64,000 bases of DNA from Volutella citrinella. Taxonomy: Eukaryota > Ascomycota > Sordariomycetes > Hypocreales > Nectriaceae. How positions within the stretch are numbered: position 1 is the stretch's first letter; each line of letters begins with the position of its first letter. The notes below the pieces were generated by a model. It did no database searches, was not told the DNA's origin, and worked only from the letters and a program-made list of their open reading frames with translations. Below are positions 19,283-30,901 of the stretch, piece by piece. The stretch covers positions 1,178,001 through 1,242,000 of the forward strand of contig JAWZSP010000008.1 in assembly GCA_034401135.1 (NCBI GenBank), in the 5' to 3' direction. The position numbers and the translations under genes are program-made.

Positions 19283-22200
19283 GTCTCGGATCAGAGTACG
19301 TTGGATATCCAACCCACTTGGGCGCCATTTGGGCGGTGGGCGACTTGGAAGTTGCTCATTGTGCTCTCAAGCCGGTGGTGTAGGGTTTGCCTGTAGTACT
19401 GCTGGTATGTAAGGTAGAAGTACTACTAAGGTAGCAACCTAAGCTACAGCATGCGCAAGTCAGTGGTGTGACATGGAAGTACCCAGTCTCCGTGACTGCC
19501 CATGTCGGCAAGGTCTGACAGCATGAAAGTTGCACAGAGAAGGACCACCGTAGAAGCGTGTAAGATGGTAGGCGGGCCAAGCGCAACATAACCATGGCCA
19601 GCGTTTGGTCATTCTCAATTGAGCGTTGGGAACGTCGGCTCTTCTGCACCCTTGCCCTGACTGATCGCCATTGGCGCTCGTGATTCTCCTTCCTTCCATC
19701 TACCTAATATTGAGATCCCTCCCTCTTACTTCTTGTTTTAGCCGCTTGTCGTGTTGCAGTCCACCCTTTGGCATGTTCTGCTTCACCGCAAATGGCAAAG
19801 GTTGCGAACTGCTCGTCAATGCAACCGGGAAACTAGGCGGAGGGTATCAGAATCAAACGACTGGCCCCGCCTAGGGATTCTCTGCTCGAATGGCAATTCG
19901 AAACGAGCCCCCCCCCCCATGTGGACTAGGAGTACAATGGCCAGTCGATTGTAAACGCGAAAGACCGACACGGCTAGGGGCGCCCCAAAGCAGGTTATTG
20001 GCCGTCGTGTAACGTGGGTGTCTGCAAGTGAGTTGATCGAGATATATGGCTGAGAATAGCTCCTTGCCGTCCCTGCGATGCGGGCGGTTGTTGGTGCGGT
20101 ACGAGGCCGGAGGCGTCTTCCCGTCATCTTTCAATTATTACTTACCTGTTGGCCCTTGGGTCTCCGACCCTGTGATACGCGGTCCCTGACAAGGGCTCCC
20201 CCGGGCCCCCCACGTCACTGTCTCGGCAGGTTCCAGATGGGTCTTGACTCTACGTCAGTTTAATAAGACCACCTCACCTTGCCGCAAGAACTTGGACTGG
20301 TGATAATCGCCAAGCATTGGGCTAGACTGGGGTCCTGAGCTCTCAGATGCTGGCAGTTGATAATTCCTGCCGCCGCATAGGCCAACCTGTCGGAGCTGTC
20401 CTGATGAGGGCATTCTGTGTTTCCATTACTAACATGCATGGATGCGCATGCACACAAGCCCTTTGCTGGACCCTAAAACAGGGCGAGGTCACTCCATCGG
20501 AAACGAACGATGCAAATGCCAGCAGACTGATTGATTGTGGGCTAGCAAGCCACTGGACCTCTGGCCTCCCGCGCCACAGGCCCACAGCACCCTGCTAGGC
20601 GCGCTAAAATGGACAGACTGCGTGCCAGCCCAAGCCGCCCTTGTGGCATCCTTCTGGTCGTCCAGGTGCTAGCGTGTTCGCCAGTCAGCCTTTGAGGCGC
20701 GGGTTTTGCTGTTCCTGGCCAATCTTGCAGCTGCTCCAACTCGCCCGTGGCCTATTAATATTGCAGTCTGCAGTCTTTTGGAGTAGCACTGGCTGCCCAC
20801 GAAATGACCCTACTTGGTGCAAAAGGCAAAGGCGAATACCATCTCGACCTCCCTCGGACCCCTCGCCATCCTTGATGGAAGGCTCAAACCCTCCTCATCC
20901 CAGTGGGCCAGCTCCGGCAGCCGCCAATCATGCCCGGAGAATAACGGATAATGGCCTGGGGCACTGGAGCCATGGAGCCATGGAGCCCCGTCCATGATCC
21001 ATCAGTGAAAAGAGAATCCATTTTTCAGGGCATTATTATCCATCAGTCCCAGGCATAGGTCACGGGCTTCATTTCCTTTGGGGGGGCCCGGCTTCCCGGT
21101 CTCTGTCACCTGCTCAGCTTCCTCTTCCCACCCTTTTTTCCTCTGTTCCTCCGACTTTCCTTTTTCCTGCCCTTGTCTCGTTCTGCGCGCCATCTGGGAC
21201 AATCTCCATAGATTACGTTTCGGATTTGAACCCGCACCTGCTGGCACGTCGCTGCACGCACGTCCGTGGTTACATCAGAATAATAAACTTGCTAAGAGCT
21301 AGGAACCATGCTCGGCTGCATGTTGCGGTAGTTCCAAGCATTGCATGCAGGTGTCTGCTACCCTTGCTACGGAGGACAGACCTGCTCTAGTCTGTCAGCA
21401 ACCAAGTGAGGAGTTACTAGGAGCCTTGTGTCGATGCGGAGGGTACGGAATCTTGTGGGCACGCTGGGGTCGATGACTGATCAGATAATGTCCCTTGAGA
21501 CTTGCCCTTGCAATAATCAAGGTACTTACTACTACTAGTAGTACCTGCCTCCATTGGTACTTGTAATATCCTCCGTCGTCGTAGTTCTGGTCCTGGAAAT
21601 GGGCGCCGGCCGACCTGCTCCTTCTCCTCGTACACAGCAGGTCAAGCAACCCAGAAAAGGCAGGCACTACCTGGCAACCCGCCAGCATGGCATGGATCAC
21701 CTCAGACTAGGCGATTTTTAGTTCCCCGCCAAAGCAGTTATTAGCGAATCTGGTGCAGGCCACAAGCAAAGGATAGGCGTTTAGCCACCGCCAGAGAGCT
21801 CCTGCCGCTCTTATTTGCCAGTGCTTTCTTGTTCCAAAGCTGCAGGACACAGGACGGGATGCACGACGGAGCAGGGCAGGGCAGGGCGGGATAGGAAGCT
21901 AAACCAGGAAGAGCTGCAGCAAAGAATCAATCAAGGAGGAGGAGAGATCGCGTAGAGGAACGGCGCCTTGCGAATTAGGCCGATAATGGGCGCTTTCGTG
22001 TCCATCCATATCGAAGGTCGCATTCTTGACATATGAACCAGCCCTGGAACCAAGCCAAGGTCCTGCAGTGCAGCGCCTCGCGCGAGCGACCTGTTGGCTG
22101 TAATAACCGAGCGTGGCATGGTGTGGTTGCTGGCCTGCAGCACAGTTGCAGCCCATCTTGTGCCGCTGCGCCTAAGCTGTTCCTGCTCAACCATCGGCCT

Positions 22201-23470
22201 GGGCCCGTTCCGGCTCTTGGCCCCATCTCATTGCTGGCATCGCAGCCCGCGGCCGTCATCTTGTGCCTCGTCCTGTGCCTGGCTTGCCCATCGTCGCCCT
22301 GTCGTTGGTGGGGAGCCAGCTCGAGCCTCGTCAAATCACACTATGCTGCCCGCGCTGGGGCTCCTTCCCCCAGTTATACCATCCTGCTCCCCCGTCCCGT
22401 CCGTGAAGCATCTATCTCCCTGGTTTTCTCTGCTTCCCATTCCACGATCAAGCCGACCGTTTCCCTCCTTTGACCGTCCATCTCGTCTGCTCGTTCGTCC
22501 GAGCCTCCGAGGAGCCTCCCCTCTTGTCTCACCACCACACCACACCGTCCGGCGCCCACACGCAGCCCAGTTTGCCAAATCTCTGCCGCCAAGCGCCCCC
22601 CCAGTTGGCGACTCGGAGCCAGTCCTGCCTACTGCCTGCCGTCGACTCCAGCCGCCGCCACATGTCTCGCCGCCCTGGTCGGCCTCGCAGACAGTCAACA
22701 ACACATCTCGATCGATACCGATACCCGCTCTGATCTGATGCCTGCGTGTTCTGGATGCCTCTGTCGCCTCGGCTTCGTCCCGCCTCGCCCCTAGCTGAGA
22801 GGCTCCTCTCCGAACTCTTCTCCTTCCTCTTCGCCCTCCCCCACCCCCCGTCCCACCGCACTTAGCCCTCTGATCCAACGGGGTCGGATCTGACTGTCCT
22901 AGTGACGTCTGGCCCTGTTGTCGTGGAAGCGCAGTCCCAGCTGCTGTTACAGCCGTTTTGGTGAGCGCGGCAGACCGAGCGAGGCCGCATCCCGTCCCAG
23001 TCGCAGTCCCTGGCTGGGGAACTTGCCCAGGCTGGACCCAGCCCAACCCATCCTCCCCTCGCGTCTAGTTTCCGGCGCTCGATCTCTGCCTTTCCTGAGT
23101 CCTGACTTGTCGTGACAACCCGTCCCATCGAGCTGGCAGGCAATCGCCTGACCCTGACCCTGGCATTGACCATTTGCTGGCTGCGGTTACGGCTACCGCT
23201 ACCGCTACCGCTACGACCCGCCTGGTGGCGACGTGCGTTGATCCTCCCGCCCTGTCCCGCTCGCTACCCGTGCCGCTGCCGCTTGCGCTTGCGCTTGCTG
23301 GGGCCAAAAGCCACCACCCCATCCTATCCAAGAGCCTACCTACCTAGAGGCTGGAGCAAGTCGCGACTAAGGTCGAGCCTATTTTTCGCCGTTCGCTTTC
23401 GCGTCCTGGCTCGGGTCCAGTCTGTAAACCACCCCATCCCCTCCGTGGGACGTCGCGGGGGCCTGAGATC
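19283..23470. other. Intergenic, 4.2 kb, upstream of the Zn2Cys6 gene
   Basis: No gene with conserved features. It contains a C-run (about 19908-19918), an ACT/AGT palindrome (21529-21542), a CT-rich leader-like stretch (about 22380-23460) and short hexamer repeats (CTACCG at 23189-23214, CTTGCG at 23281-23299). Long overlapping frames at 22094-23753 on both strands reflect skewed base composition. It is probably an extended promoter with a long 5' UTR for the transcription factor. Confidence 0.5.
21529..21542. repeat. 14-bp perfect palindrome, second copy of the ACT/AGT motif
   Basis: The core TACTACTAGTAGTA is self-complementary, and the surrounding segment begins GGTAC and ends GTACC. It resembles the palindrome at 3023-3040. 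Confidence 0.6.
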
Positions 23471-26381
23471 ATGGATGCTGCTGCCGGTTCTGGCTATTCC
23501 GTCGACCCTGTCTCTGTCGCTGTCCCCGTCGCCATCGACCCTTCTGGCGCACACCATGTTGATCCTCGATCGTCTGTCCCTGGATCTGCTGGGGTTGCTG
23601 GCCATCACGTCGCCACGTCCGATGCCACGTCCGACCCCGCGGTCGGGGAGGACTCGGCCACCGCCAACACCGTTCCGCACATCAAGCGCCGCGCTGGAAT
23701 TGCCTGCCGAAGGTTTGTTCGAGGACCCGAGTAACAGCTCTTTGTTTCAGTAGATTATTGTTGCTAACGGTCGAGGCGTATCGCCGCCCCGTGTAGATGC
23801 CGTCGCTTGAGGTGTAAGTGTGTCCATGACGGAAAACCACCGTGTACAGCATGTCTGGAGGCGCCTCCCGGGGAGCTCGACGAACCATGGTAAGTCATCG
23901 CGCTACTTCTTGCTCTTGTCCTCTCATCCGCGTGTATTTAGAGATTCCTTGCCGCTGATGCACCCGTCTCGCCTCATGCAGTTCCTTTCCTGTCAGAGGT
24001 CAGCCCGACCATGATCGCGGGTTCCGCCACCCCCGCGTCCGAGCCGACAAGCAGTCGAGGAGGGGTCCCGCCAAGGTCCGGCGCGAGACCCTCGACGTGC
24101 CTGTGCGACCTCCAGGCTACAATCCTGCTGATGACTGGGATCGATTGCCGCCCCTGGCGGACATCATCGATGGGGTCAACCGTTTCACCCGTTACTATTT
24201 CCAATTGGGCTTCATACCCAAATACCAGTTTCCAGAGCGCCTTCAGAACGACCACAAATCTGTCAGCATCTTCCTAGTCGTTTCAATCCTCAGCATTTCC
24301 GCACGTTTGAGCCCGCCGCTCGCCCTTCGCTATGGCACTGGGATGAGAGCAGCAGAATTCTTCATGGAACGTGCCTCCGAAATGGCATATAGCGAGATTT
24401 GGCAAGAACCTTCTCTTGAAAGGTGTCAGGCGTTCTACCTTCTGAGCATTGCCCAACAGGGCAGCGGCCTAAGAACCGCAAGTTTTGTGAGTTGCGCCCC
24501 TCTGATAGTGGCGCTCTTGACACTTGATGCTGATTGAAAATTAGATGAATATGGGTCATTCCATGCGCATGGCTTTATTCATGCGCTTGCATCGCGAAGA
24601 GACATATCATCTTCCACATTCCTCCCCCGAGTTGAACATCAGAGCCGAGTCGGCGAGAAGAACTTTGGTAGGCCGCAGTATCAATGTTATCATCTTTTGC
24701 TGACCAAATTAGTGGATGTTACACAGCCAAGACCAACTACATTCAGGGCCACATTCACCAGTCTCCCTCGCCGCCGCCGATATCACAGCACTTCTTCCCT
24801 GTAGTGAAAGCGACTTTGCCTCGGGACGTCTGCCACCTTCACGGGCCGCCGCAGACGACACGCCTCCGGCGGTAGCAGATCCTACTCTCATCCACGACCC
24901 AAGCCGGTCCTTGTTCGCCTCTCTGGTTCAATCTCACTGCTTTTGGGGGACCGTCAGTCGTCGTGCAGTCAACTTTGCGCGCAGTTCCCACCCCTGGGAC
25001 CCTTCAAGCGATTTTGCCCGGGTTGTCAAGAAACTGCGGGATTGGGAGCGTGCGCTACCTCGGGCACACGTCTGGAACCATCACAACCTGAACCAATACA
25101 AGGCAGATGCGCAAGATCTAGTGGGTTTTCAATTTTTCCATTCTATTTCCCTACTGAAATTCAGTTTGTTGACCGACATAAAGGCGTACCTAGGAGTGAC
25201 GATGATCCCTCGGCTATGCAGCATCGTCCTCCGTAAACCATACATCGTGGAGTAAGGTCCCTCTCCATGATATCAAACGATGCATTGCTAATGTGTTCTC
25301 GTAGCATGTTGAGCGTGGGCTCAAAGGATACTCAAAAAGCCGGCTACTTCACAAACATGGCTCATGAGCTTTTTCGCAATGTCTGGGTTCTTTTTCAGCA
25401 GATCGATGCTCAGTTCACTGACCGAACAGCGGACGAGAGTGTTGGTGCACAGATGGCGTCCTTCTGTGTCTACACGTGTGGTCTCTTTGCTACTTATTTG
25501 TGCCGTTATTCTAGTAGTAAGCCCCCCTTCCCGGCTTCCCCAGCCATATGCTTGTTGGCTCGAGGGAGCTAGCTAACTAGAGTTCAGTCTGCCCAGACGT
25601 TGAAATCACCCGCAATGGCCCAATGATGTTCCAGCGAACAATGGACATCCTGAACGAATGCAAACAAGTTTGGCCACTAGCTTCCCGTTGGGTTGAAGCC
25701 CTTGAGCGCTTCGCTCGGGACCCAAGCGCATCCTCCATCACCAGTGAGGCTAGCATGGATGATGGCAGAGACTCAGTTCCGAATCCCCTCATTGTCCCTA
25801 TCATGACTTCCACTCTCCCAACTCCTCTGGCAGGGACGCCATCGTCAGGAATATTCAACCAGCCTCGAGGCTCCATTGACACTAGCGCGTTCTCAATGCA
25901 TTCACCCACCTCGCACAACCTGGTCACCCCGCTTCATACCCCCTCTCATTTCCAGCCGGACTATTCATCTCAACAGCTACAGCAACATCAACATTTGCAG
26001 CAGCTTCAGCAAGCGCAGCAAATTCGACAAACACAAGCGCGAGCTGAAGCACAGCAACAAGAGGTGCCCATAGGGGGTTATCAAGAAATGCCAAGCCATC
26101 AGTTCCCTTCCCAAATGTACATGCCTCCGCAGACCAGTATAGGAACCAGTGCCAATAGCCTCGACATGCTTGACGGGGCGTTCGACGCAACCCAACGAGG
26201 TACAGCTTCCGCAGTCAGTGGCGGAAACCCTCCGCCGGCATATCGCCTGCCGCCAAACAGCGATCCCAACGCTTCAGCGATGTACGCTGTTGGAGATGGC
26301 TTTGAGGGCGAGCTGCAGTTCTACGTGAATGGGGCTCAAGAATGGATAGGCTCCAGCGGGGTTTTTGACGGATATGTCTGA
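23471..26381 (+). CDS. Zn2Cys6 transcription factor with fungal-specific regulatory domain
   Basis: Eight exons: 23471-23712, 23797-23889, 23982-24486, 24545-24667, 24713-25120, 25184-25251, 25305-25516 and 25588-26381, giving 814 aa. The zinc cluster IACRRCRRLRCKC...PPCTAC has C79, C82, C89, C97, C100 and C112. C112 is made across the second splice (TG+T), and C87 is an extra cysteine. SFPVRGQPDHDRGFRHPRVR follows. The middle-homology region (about 170-520) has the expected motifs LSIAQQGSG, MNMGHSMRMALFMRLHREE and RRTLWMLHSQDQLHSGP. Intron 5 (25121-25183) is 63 bases, in frame and free of stops, but its removal joins QDL to AYLGVTM as I recall for relatives. The C-terminus is Gln-rich (about residues 676-715) and disordered, suited to activation. 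It is a nuclear DNA-binding regulator; its targets are unknown. Confidence 0.88.
25121..25183 (+). other. Stop-free in-frame intron in the Zn2Cys6 gene
   Basis: 63 bases, GTGGGT to AAAG, coding for 21 residues without a stop if retained. The spliced product keeps the family motif QDL-AYLGVTM, so splicing is expected, but retention would give a viable longer isoform. Confidence 0.7.
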
Positions 26382-27936
26382 TGCCACGGGGAAATAGGAA
26401 TCACACACAATGGCCAAATCCTTGCTGACAGTCCTTCGATCGGGCCGGAATACCAATCCTCCAGGTGTCGAGACCATGCCCGAATGGTGGCATGCGGCCT
26501 TTCAACATGCGTACTTTATCGCGAGGCTTGTACTGATTTTTATGTTCTTTTATGGGTGGATCTCTTGCTTGTTGTGTCGAGTTCGTTCCTCACGTTTTCT
26601 ATCTCAGGGTTTGGGCCACGGCTGCATACAACACGGCGTCTTTGGTCTTCGGCACATCTAGAGCGGCAGATCGCCAGGTTTCGGTGTATCAAAAAAAAAA
26701 AAAGGGAGGGTTTTGGGGTCTGGCTACGCACTTGGGGAATGGTGTTACTGGGGCTGGTTCTAAAGCCAGGACGGTGTTTGCCAATGCTGAGGAGACGGCC
26801 TTGTTTCTGAACGAAAAGTTGGGTTGGTTTCTTCTGTCTGCTTCTATGACCGCTCCTATTATAGACGTCTGTCTTCGAGGTCGCATTTTTCTCTTATTGG
26901 CCTCATCTTATTGATCTGAGCACGGGATACAACAGCTAGAGCACAGGGCATGGGTTGTAGTTCACGGGAGATATACAAGGAGGATGGGTGCGGCATGTGC
27001 TTCATTCCGCGAACGCAGGGAACACACGAATGAATGCAGCCACAAAGGCAATCGTGCAAATCGAAGAAACAATCACCTCACTGTGTAGGAAGGGGAAGCT
27101 ACAAGGTTGGGCAACGAGCTTCTCTTTTCAACAACCTAAGCGGGGGTGGCATCGCCATCGGTTGAGCTCACTTGATACTCTAGTCCAACTCCGCCTCACC
27201 CCCACATACTCGTTTTTTGCATCCGCAACTCTTCGAGCTCATCTCTTCTAGACGTAAAACAGCCAATTCTCCTACACGCTCCATGATATCAAATCTTCCG
27301 CATCATTCTCGTCCTCGTAATGGCCACGCTAACTCGTCTTCCACTCTGCCATGTTCCTGTCCCAGCAGCGGGAAGAGAAACTAGGCGTAGGGCCACGCCA
27401 TTCATCTCTAGTCACTTGATAGGGATGCATGTATATGAAGCCAGATCCCAAGTTGGAGTGGATTGTCAAAGAAAACACGAAGACAGGAAAACCGACCGAC
27501 CGCCTGGACTCCCCTATCCTCTACATGAATTTTGGGTCGCCGCCGCTATCCGCGTGGGGCATACAAGATTTCTCTATTCCATCGTTGAATCTTCCAATAA
27601 AATAATAAGATAAGGGAATTGTGTAGTGTGGTGTAGTGTGGTGTAGTGTGGTGTAGTGAAGTGGTGTGTCAGGGATAATGTGAACATGGGGTTGTGGACA
27701 ATGCCGTGAAGCGTCGCGAGGGGGTATTTCAATTACTGCAGTGACGTATGGGGTCTATATACACGTGGTAGCGTCATGGGGATCGTGCTGCTATGATGTG
27801 GCAGGGGGATGGGGATGGGGGATAGGGGGGGGTGGGTGTTTGTTTCGCCGTTCTTTCGGCGAGGTTCCAGGCTGCTTCTGGACCGGTTGACCAAACGATC
27901 GTCATGCGAGGCTGGCCTCGGGCTTTCCAAGGCTTC
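26382..27936. other. Intergenic, convergent 3' regions of the Zn2Cys6 and KAP95 genes
   Basis: About 1.55 kb between two convergent genes. It contains an A-run near 26690-26703 and the 10-bp minisatellite at 27621-27658. Short open frames have no family features. The region is most likely two 3' UTRs and terminators. Confidence 0.5.
27621..27658. repeat. 10-bp tandem repeat, about 3.8 copies
   Basis: The unit GTGTAGTGTG is repeated without change three times with a partial fourth copy. It lies about 280 bases past the KAP95 stop, probably within or near its 3' UTR. Confidence 0.9.
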
Positions 27937-30901
27937 TTAGTTGGCGTTCATCGCGCCTTGGGTGCCACCCAGCTGGCGCTTGACCTGCTCACGGGCCCAA
28001 CGCGCCGTCTCGATGGTTCGGGGCTGGAACTCTCGGTTGGTCTTGGTCTCCTTGATCATAGCAGTCAACCAGTCCGAACGGAACGCGTCAACAAGCTCGC
28101 CATTGGGGTAGGCATCGGCAAGGTCACTATTACACAGTCAGCCATCTTTCCGATTGTCACACTGGATCGAGGCAGGGAAGGGGTGGAATTACCCAATAAC
28201 GCCCATGGATGCCCGCATCAGCGACTCGCTGCGGTTCCCATCATTGGCGATGACACTCAGAAGCTGGAACACGGCAGGGACATATGGTTGGAGAACCGCA
28301 GCTGTATCAGGTTAGTATCAACCCTCGCACTTCTTTAATCGCGAAAAGGTAATAGACTCACTCTTATTGCCAGACTTCATGGCACCAATAATGCCACCCC
28401 AGGCATCCATAATACCTTCGCGAAGAGAAATGACATAGTCAAACATCTCGTAGGGGCCCTCAGGAGTGGCCTGGACAGACGAGGCCTGCTCAAGGACCTG
28501 AGCGACGACAGATAGATAGGTCTCGAAATGGCTGCCGATGGCACCAGCAATATCGCCAAAGCACTGCAAGATGGCGGGCTTAAACTGGTTGGCGAGGGCA
28601 GTGCTCTGCAGATTGTTGAGGAGGTAGTTCATAAAGTTGTCGCAGTAAGGCTGGCTTCGCTCGCCCAGGGATCGAGTAATGTCACTGACCAGGCCAATAG
28701 CCATCGCGCAGAGGGCAGGCTCGTCCTGGCTGCTCAGAGCGTTGTAAAGGAAGGGAGCAAACGCATCCATGTACTTGGCGAAGTCCTCCTCCATGGCCGT
28801 AGACAGTGCGCTGATGGTGGCAAAAACCGACTCAGGCACACTAGACTTTCCACCGACGGTGTTGAGGATCTGAAGGAGAATCTGCATGGTGCGGTCGCCC
28901 TGAGGAATGATCTCCTTGTCCAGGCGGACGATGATAGCCTGGAGAACGGTGCAGAGACTGTTCTGCATCTCCTCGAGAGTGAGCTTGTCCTCCACGCTGA
29001 CGACCTGGCTCTGCAGGGGAACGGTCTCCTCCAGGCGCTTGAGGATAACGTCGGAGAGCGAGGCGATAGGCTGGAGACTCTCCGAGGCAGCATTCTGGAC
29101 GAAAACATTGAGGACTTCGTAAGCAGCGGTTCGTACTCCAGTCTCGGAATCGGTGCGAGCGGTGACATCGAGAAGGGAGCTGACGGCCTGGTTGAAGTGG
29201 GGGGTGAGGGGGTTGGTAGCAGCACCGAAGTCGCCGGCGAAGCGCTCGCCAAGGTTCATCAAAGCCCAACAGCAAGAGGGTGCCATTTTAGCACTGCTCA
29301 TCAGGCCCTTGAACAAGGACTCGATCAAAGTGGGAAGCTGGGTCTGGGGCTCAATGGCCTCTGAGCAAGCCTCAGTAATGCGGCCCAGGGCGTAGGCGGT
29401 TGAGTCTCGAACATGGAGGGACTGGTCGTCCATCATAGTGATCAGGATAGGCAGAGCCTGCTTTACGATAGGGTCCAGGACCTTCTCATCAGGGCCTTCC
29501 ATGATAGCACCGAAAGCGGAAACGGCGGCATCTCGGTTGTGCCAGTCCTCAGAGCGCAGGTTGCCCTCGACGAACTGGAGTACAGGGGTAATGATGGTGG
29601 CACCCACAGCCTGGGAGTAGAGCTGGAGACACTGGTAGGCGGCGCGGGAAAGGTTGTACTCATCGTCGGCGGCATCCTCGTCCTGCTTGGTGAGGAGCAG
29701 AAGTAGCACAGGGACAACCTCGTTGGCTGCAACGCGGGCGAAGTTGTAAAAGGGGCGCATCTGATCGGAGCTGTCGACCTGGGCGTTGTCATCCTCGATG
29801 GAGATTTCCTCTTCGCAGACGGTGCTCCAGAACTCAACAGCCAGCTTGGCAACATCCTCCTCGTCGGACTTCATGCCTTGGATGGTGAGGCCGAAGAGAG
29901 CCTTCTCCATGTAAAAGCGCATGTTCTCGTAGTAAAGCCCCATGATTCGGTTCAGGCATCCGAAGGCACCCTGCTTGATGCGGGAGTCATCCGCTTGGGT
30001 GGCCTCGCAGACAACCTGCATGATGTAATTTCGCTCGCCTTCGTGCTTGAAGTTGTTGCCGACAAACTCGAGCGAGTCGCCGAGAGCGGTGATAGCAGCA
30101 AGCCGGACCTCGAGGTTAGCTTCCTCCTTTCGAGCGCCCTGGACGACTGCGGTCAAGATAGCATTCGAGTGTGCCACCAGGGCCATGCGCAGCTCGGAAT
30201 CTTGACTCTCGCAAATGTAACCAATGGTGGTCAGAGAAGCTTGCTTCTGGTGGTCGGCACCTTCGCTGACATTCTTGACCAACAACGGCAGCAGGTCATT
30301 CCATTGGTTGCGGGGCAGCTCTATGACTGCGACAGACGAGATAACCTGGGCAGCGGCAGCACCAGCCTGCGAGTTGGAAGAGGCCAGGGTCTGCAGTGTC
30401 AGCTGTTTGACCCGGGCCTTAGTTTCGTCATCCGTTTGTTGCAGCCACTTCTGCTGTAGCTCTTGTTGGCGGGCCACATCTCGGGCTGTGAAGGCGTTCT
30501 TGAGTGCGATACCAGCAGCAGCTCGGATGGCACCGTCTGCAGATTCATTTGCAAGTTCTTGAACGAGCGTTGCGAGGTATAGGGGCTAAACGAAGACCAG
30601 GATCAGCAAAGTGTGTCGGGGAGCTGGTGGGACAGCCAGTCGGTAAGGGTTAGGGGTTGACGCACGAAGTTGCTCTCGGCAGCTTGGGTGAGTTGCTGTT
30701 CGGCGGCGTTTCGCAGGTTCGCGTCTGAATTGGCAGTCAGCAAGATGGCGCTCCTCTTGGGTTTGCCGATCGAGAGAGGCCCTGGCTCTTGAGGCAGCAG
30801 CAGGACAAAGGAAGAGGGCAGGGCCAATGGGGCAGTGAGGGGGCCAACTAACCGGGCGACAGCGAGTTCGCGAGCACCTGGTTTATCTCTGAGCTCGACA
30901 T
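27937..30901 (-). CDS. KAP95: Importin subunit beta-1 (karyopherin beta)
   Basis: Five exons on the - strand: 30901-30853, 30724-30666, 30585-28362, 28301-28193 and 28126-27937, 876 aa (yeast Kap95 is 861). Exon 1 encodes MSSSEINQVLANSLSP; splicing gives DANLRNAAEQQLTQAAESNF, then PLYLATLVQELANESADG, the expected importin N-terminus. The body is a continuous HEAT-repeat solenoid with family landmarks: LKNAFTARDVARQQEL, QGAFGCLNRIMGLYYENM, HNRDAAVSAFGAIMEGP and the end TARWAREQVKRQLGG. Introns cluster at both ends of the gene, and the last two (28361-28302, 28192-28127) have GTGAGT/GTAATT donors. It carries importin-alpha/cargo complexes through nuclear pores and releases them on RanGTP binding. 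It is an essential single-copy gene in fungi. Confidence 0.97.

Noticed and set aside
22094..23046. Long frames (over 200 codons) on both strands before the Zn2Cys6 gene
   Set aside because: Pro/Ser/Arg-rich translations from CT-rich DNA; mutually overlapping and probably 5' leader.
28528..29364. 278-codon + strand frame antisense to KAP95
   Set aside because: Shadow of the HEAT-repeat coding frame; no features of its own.
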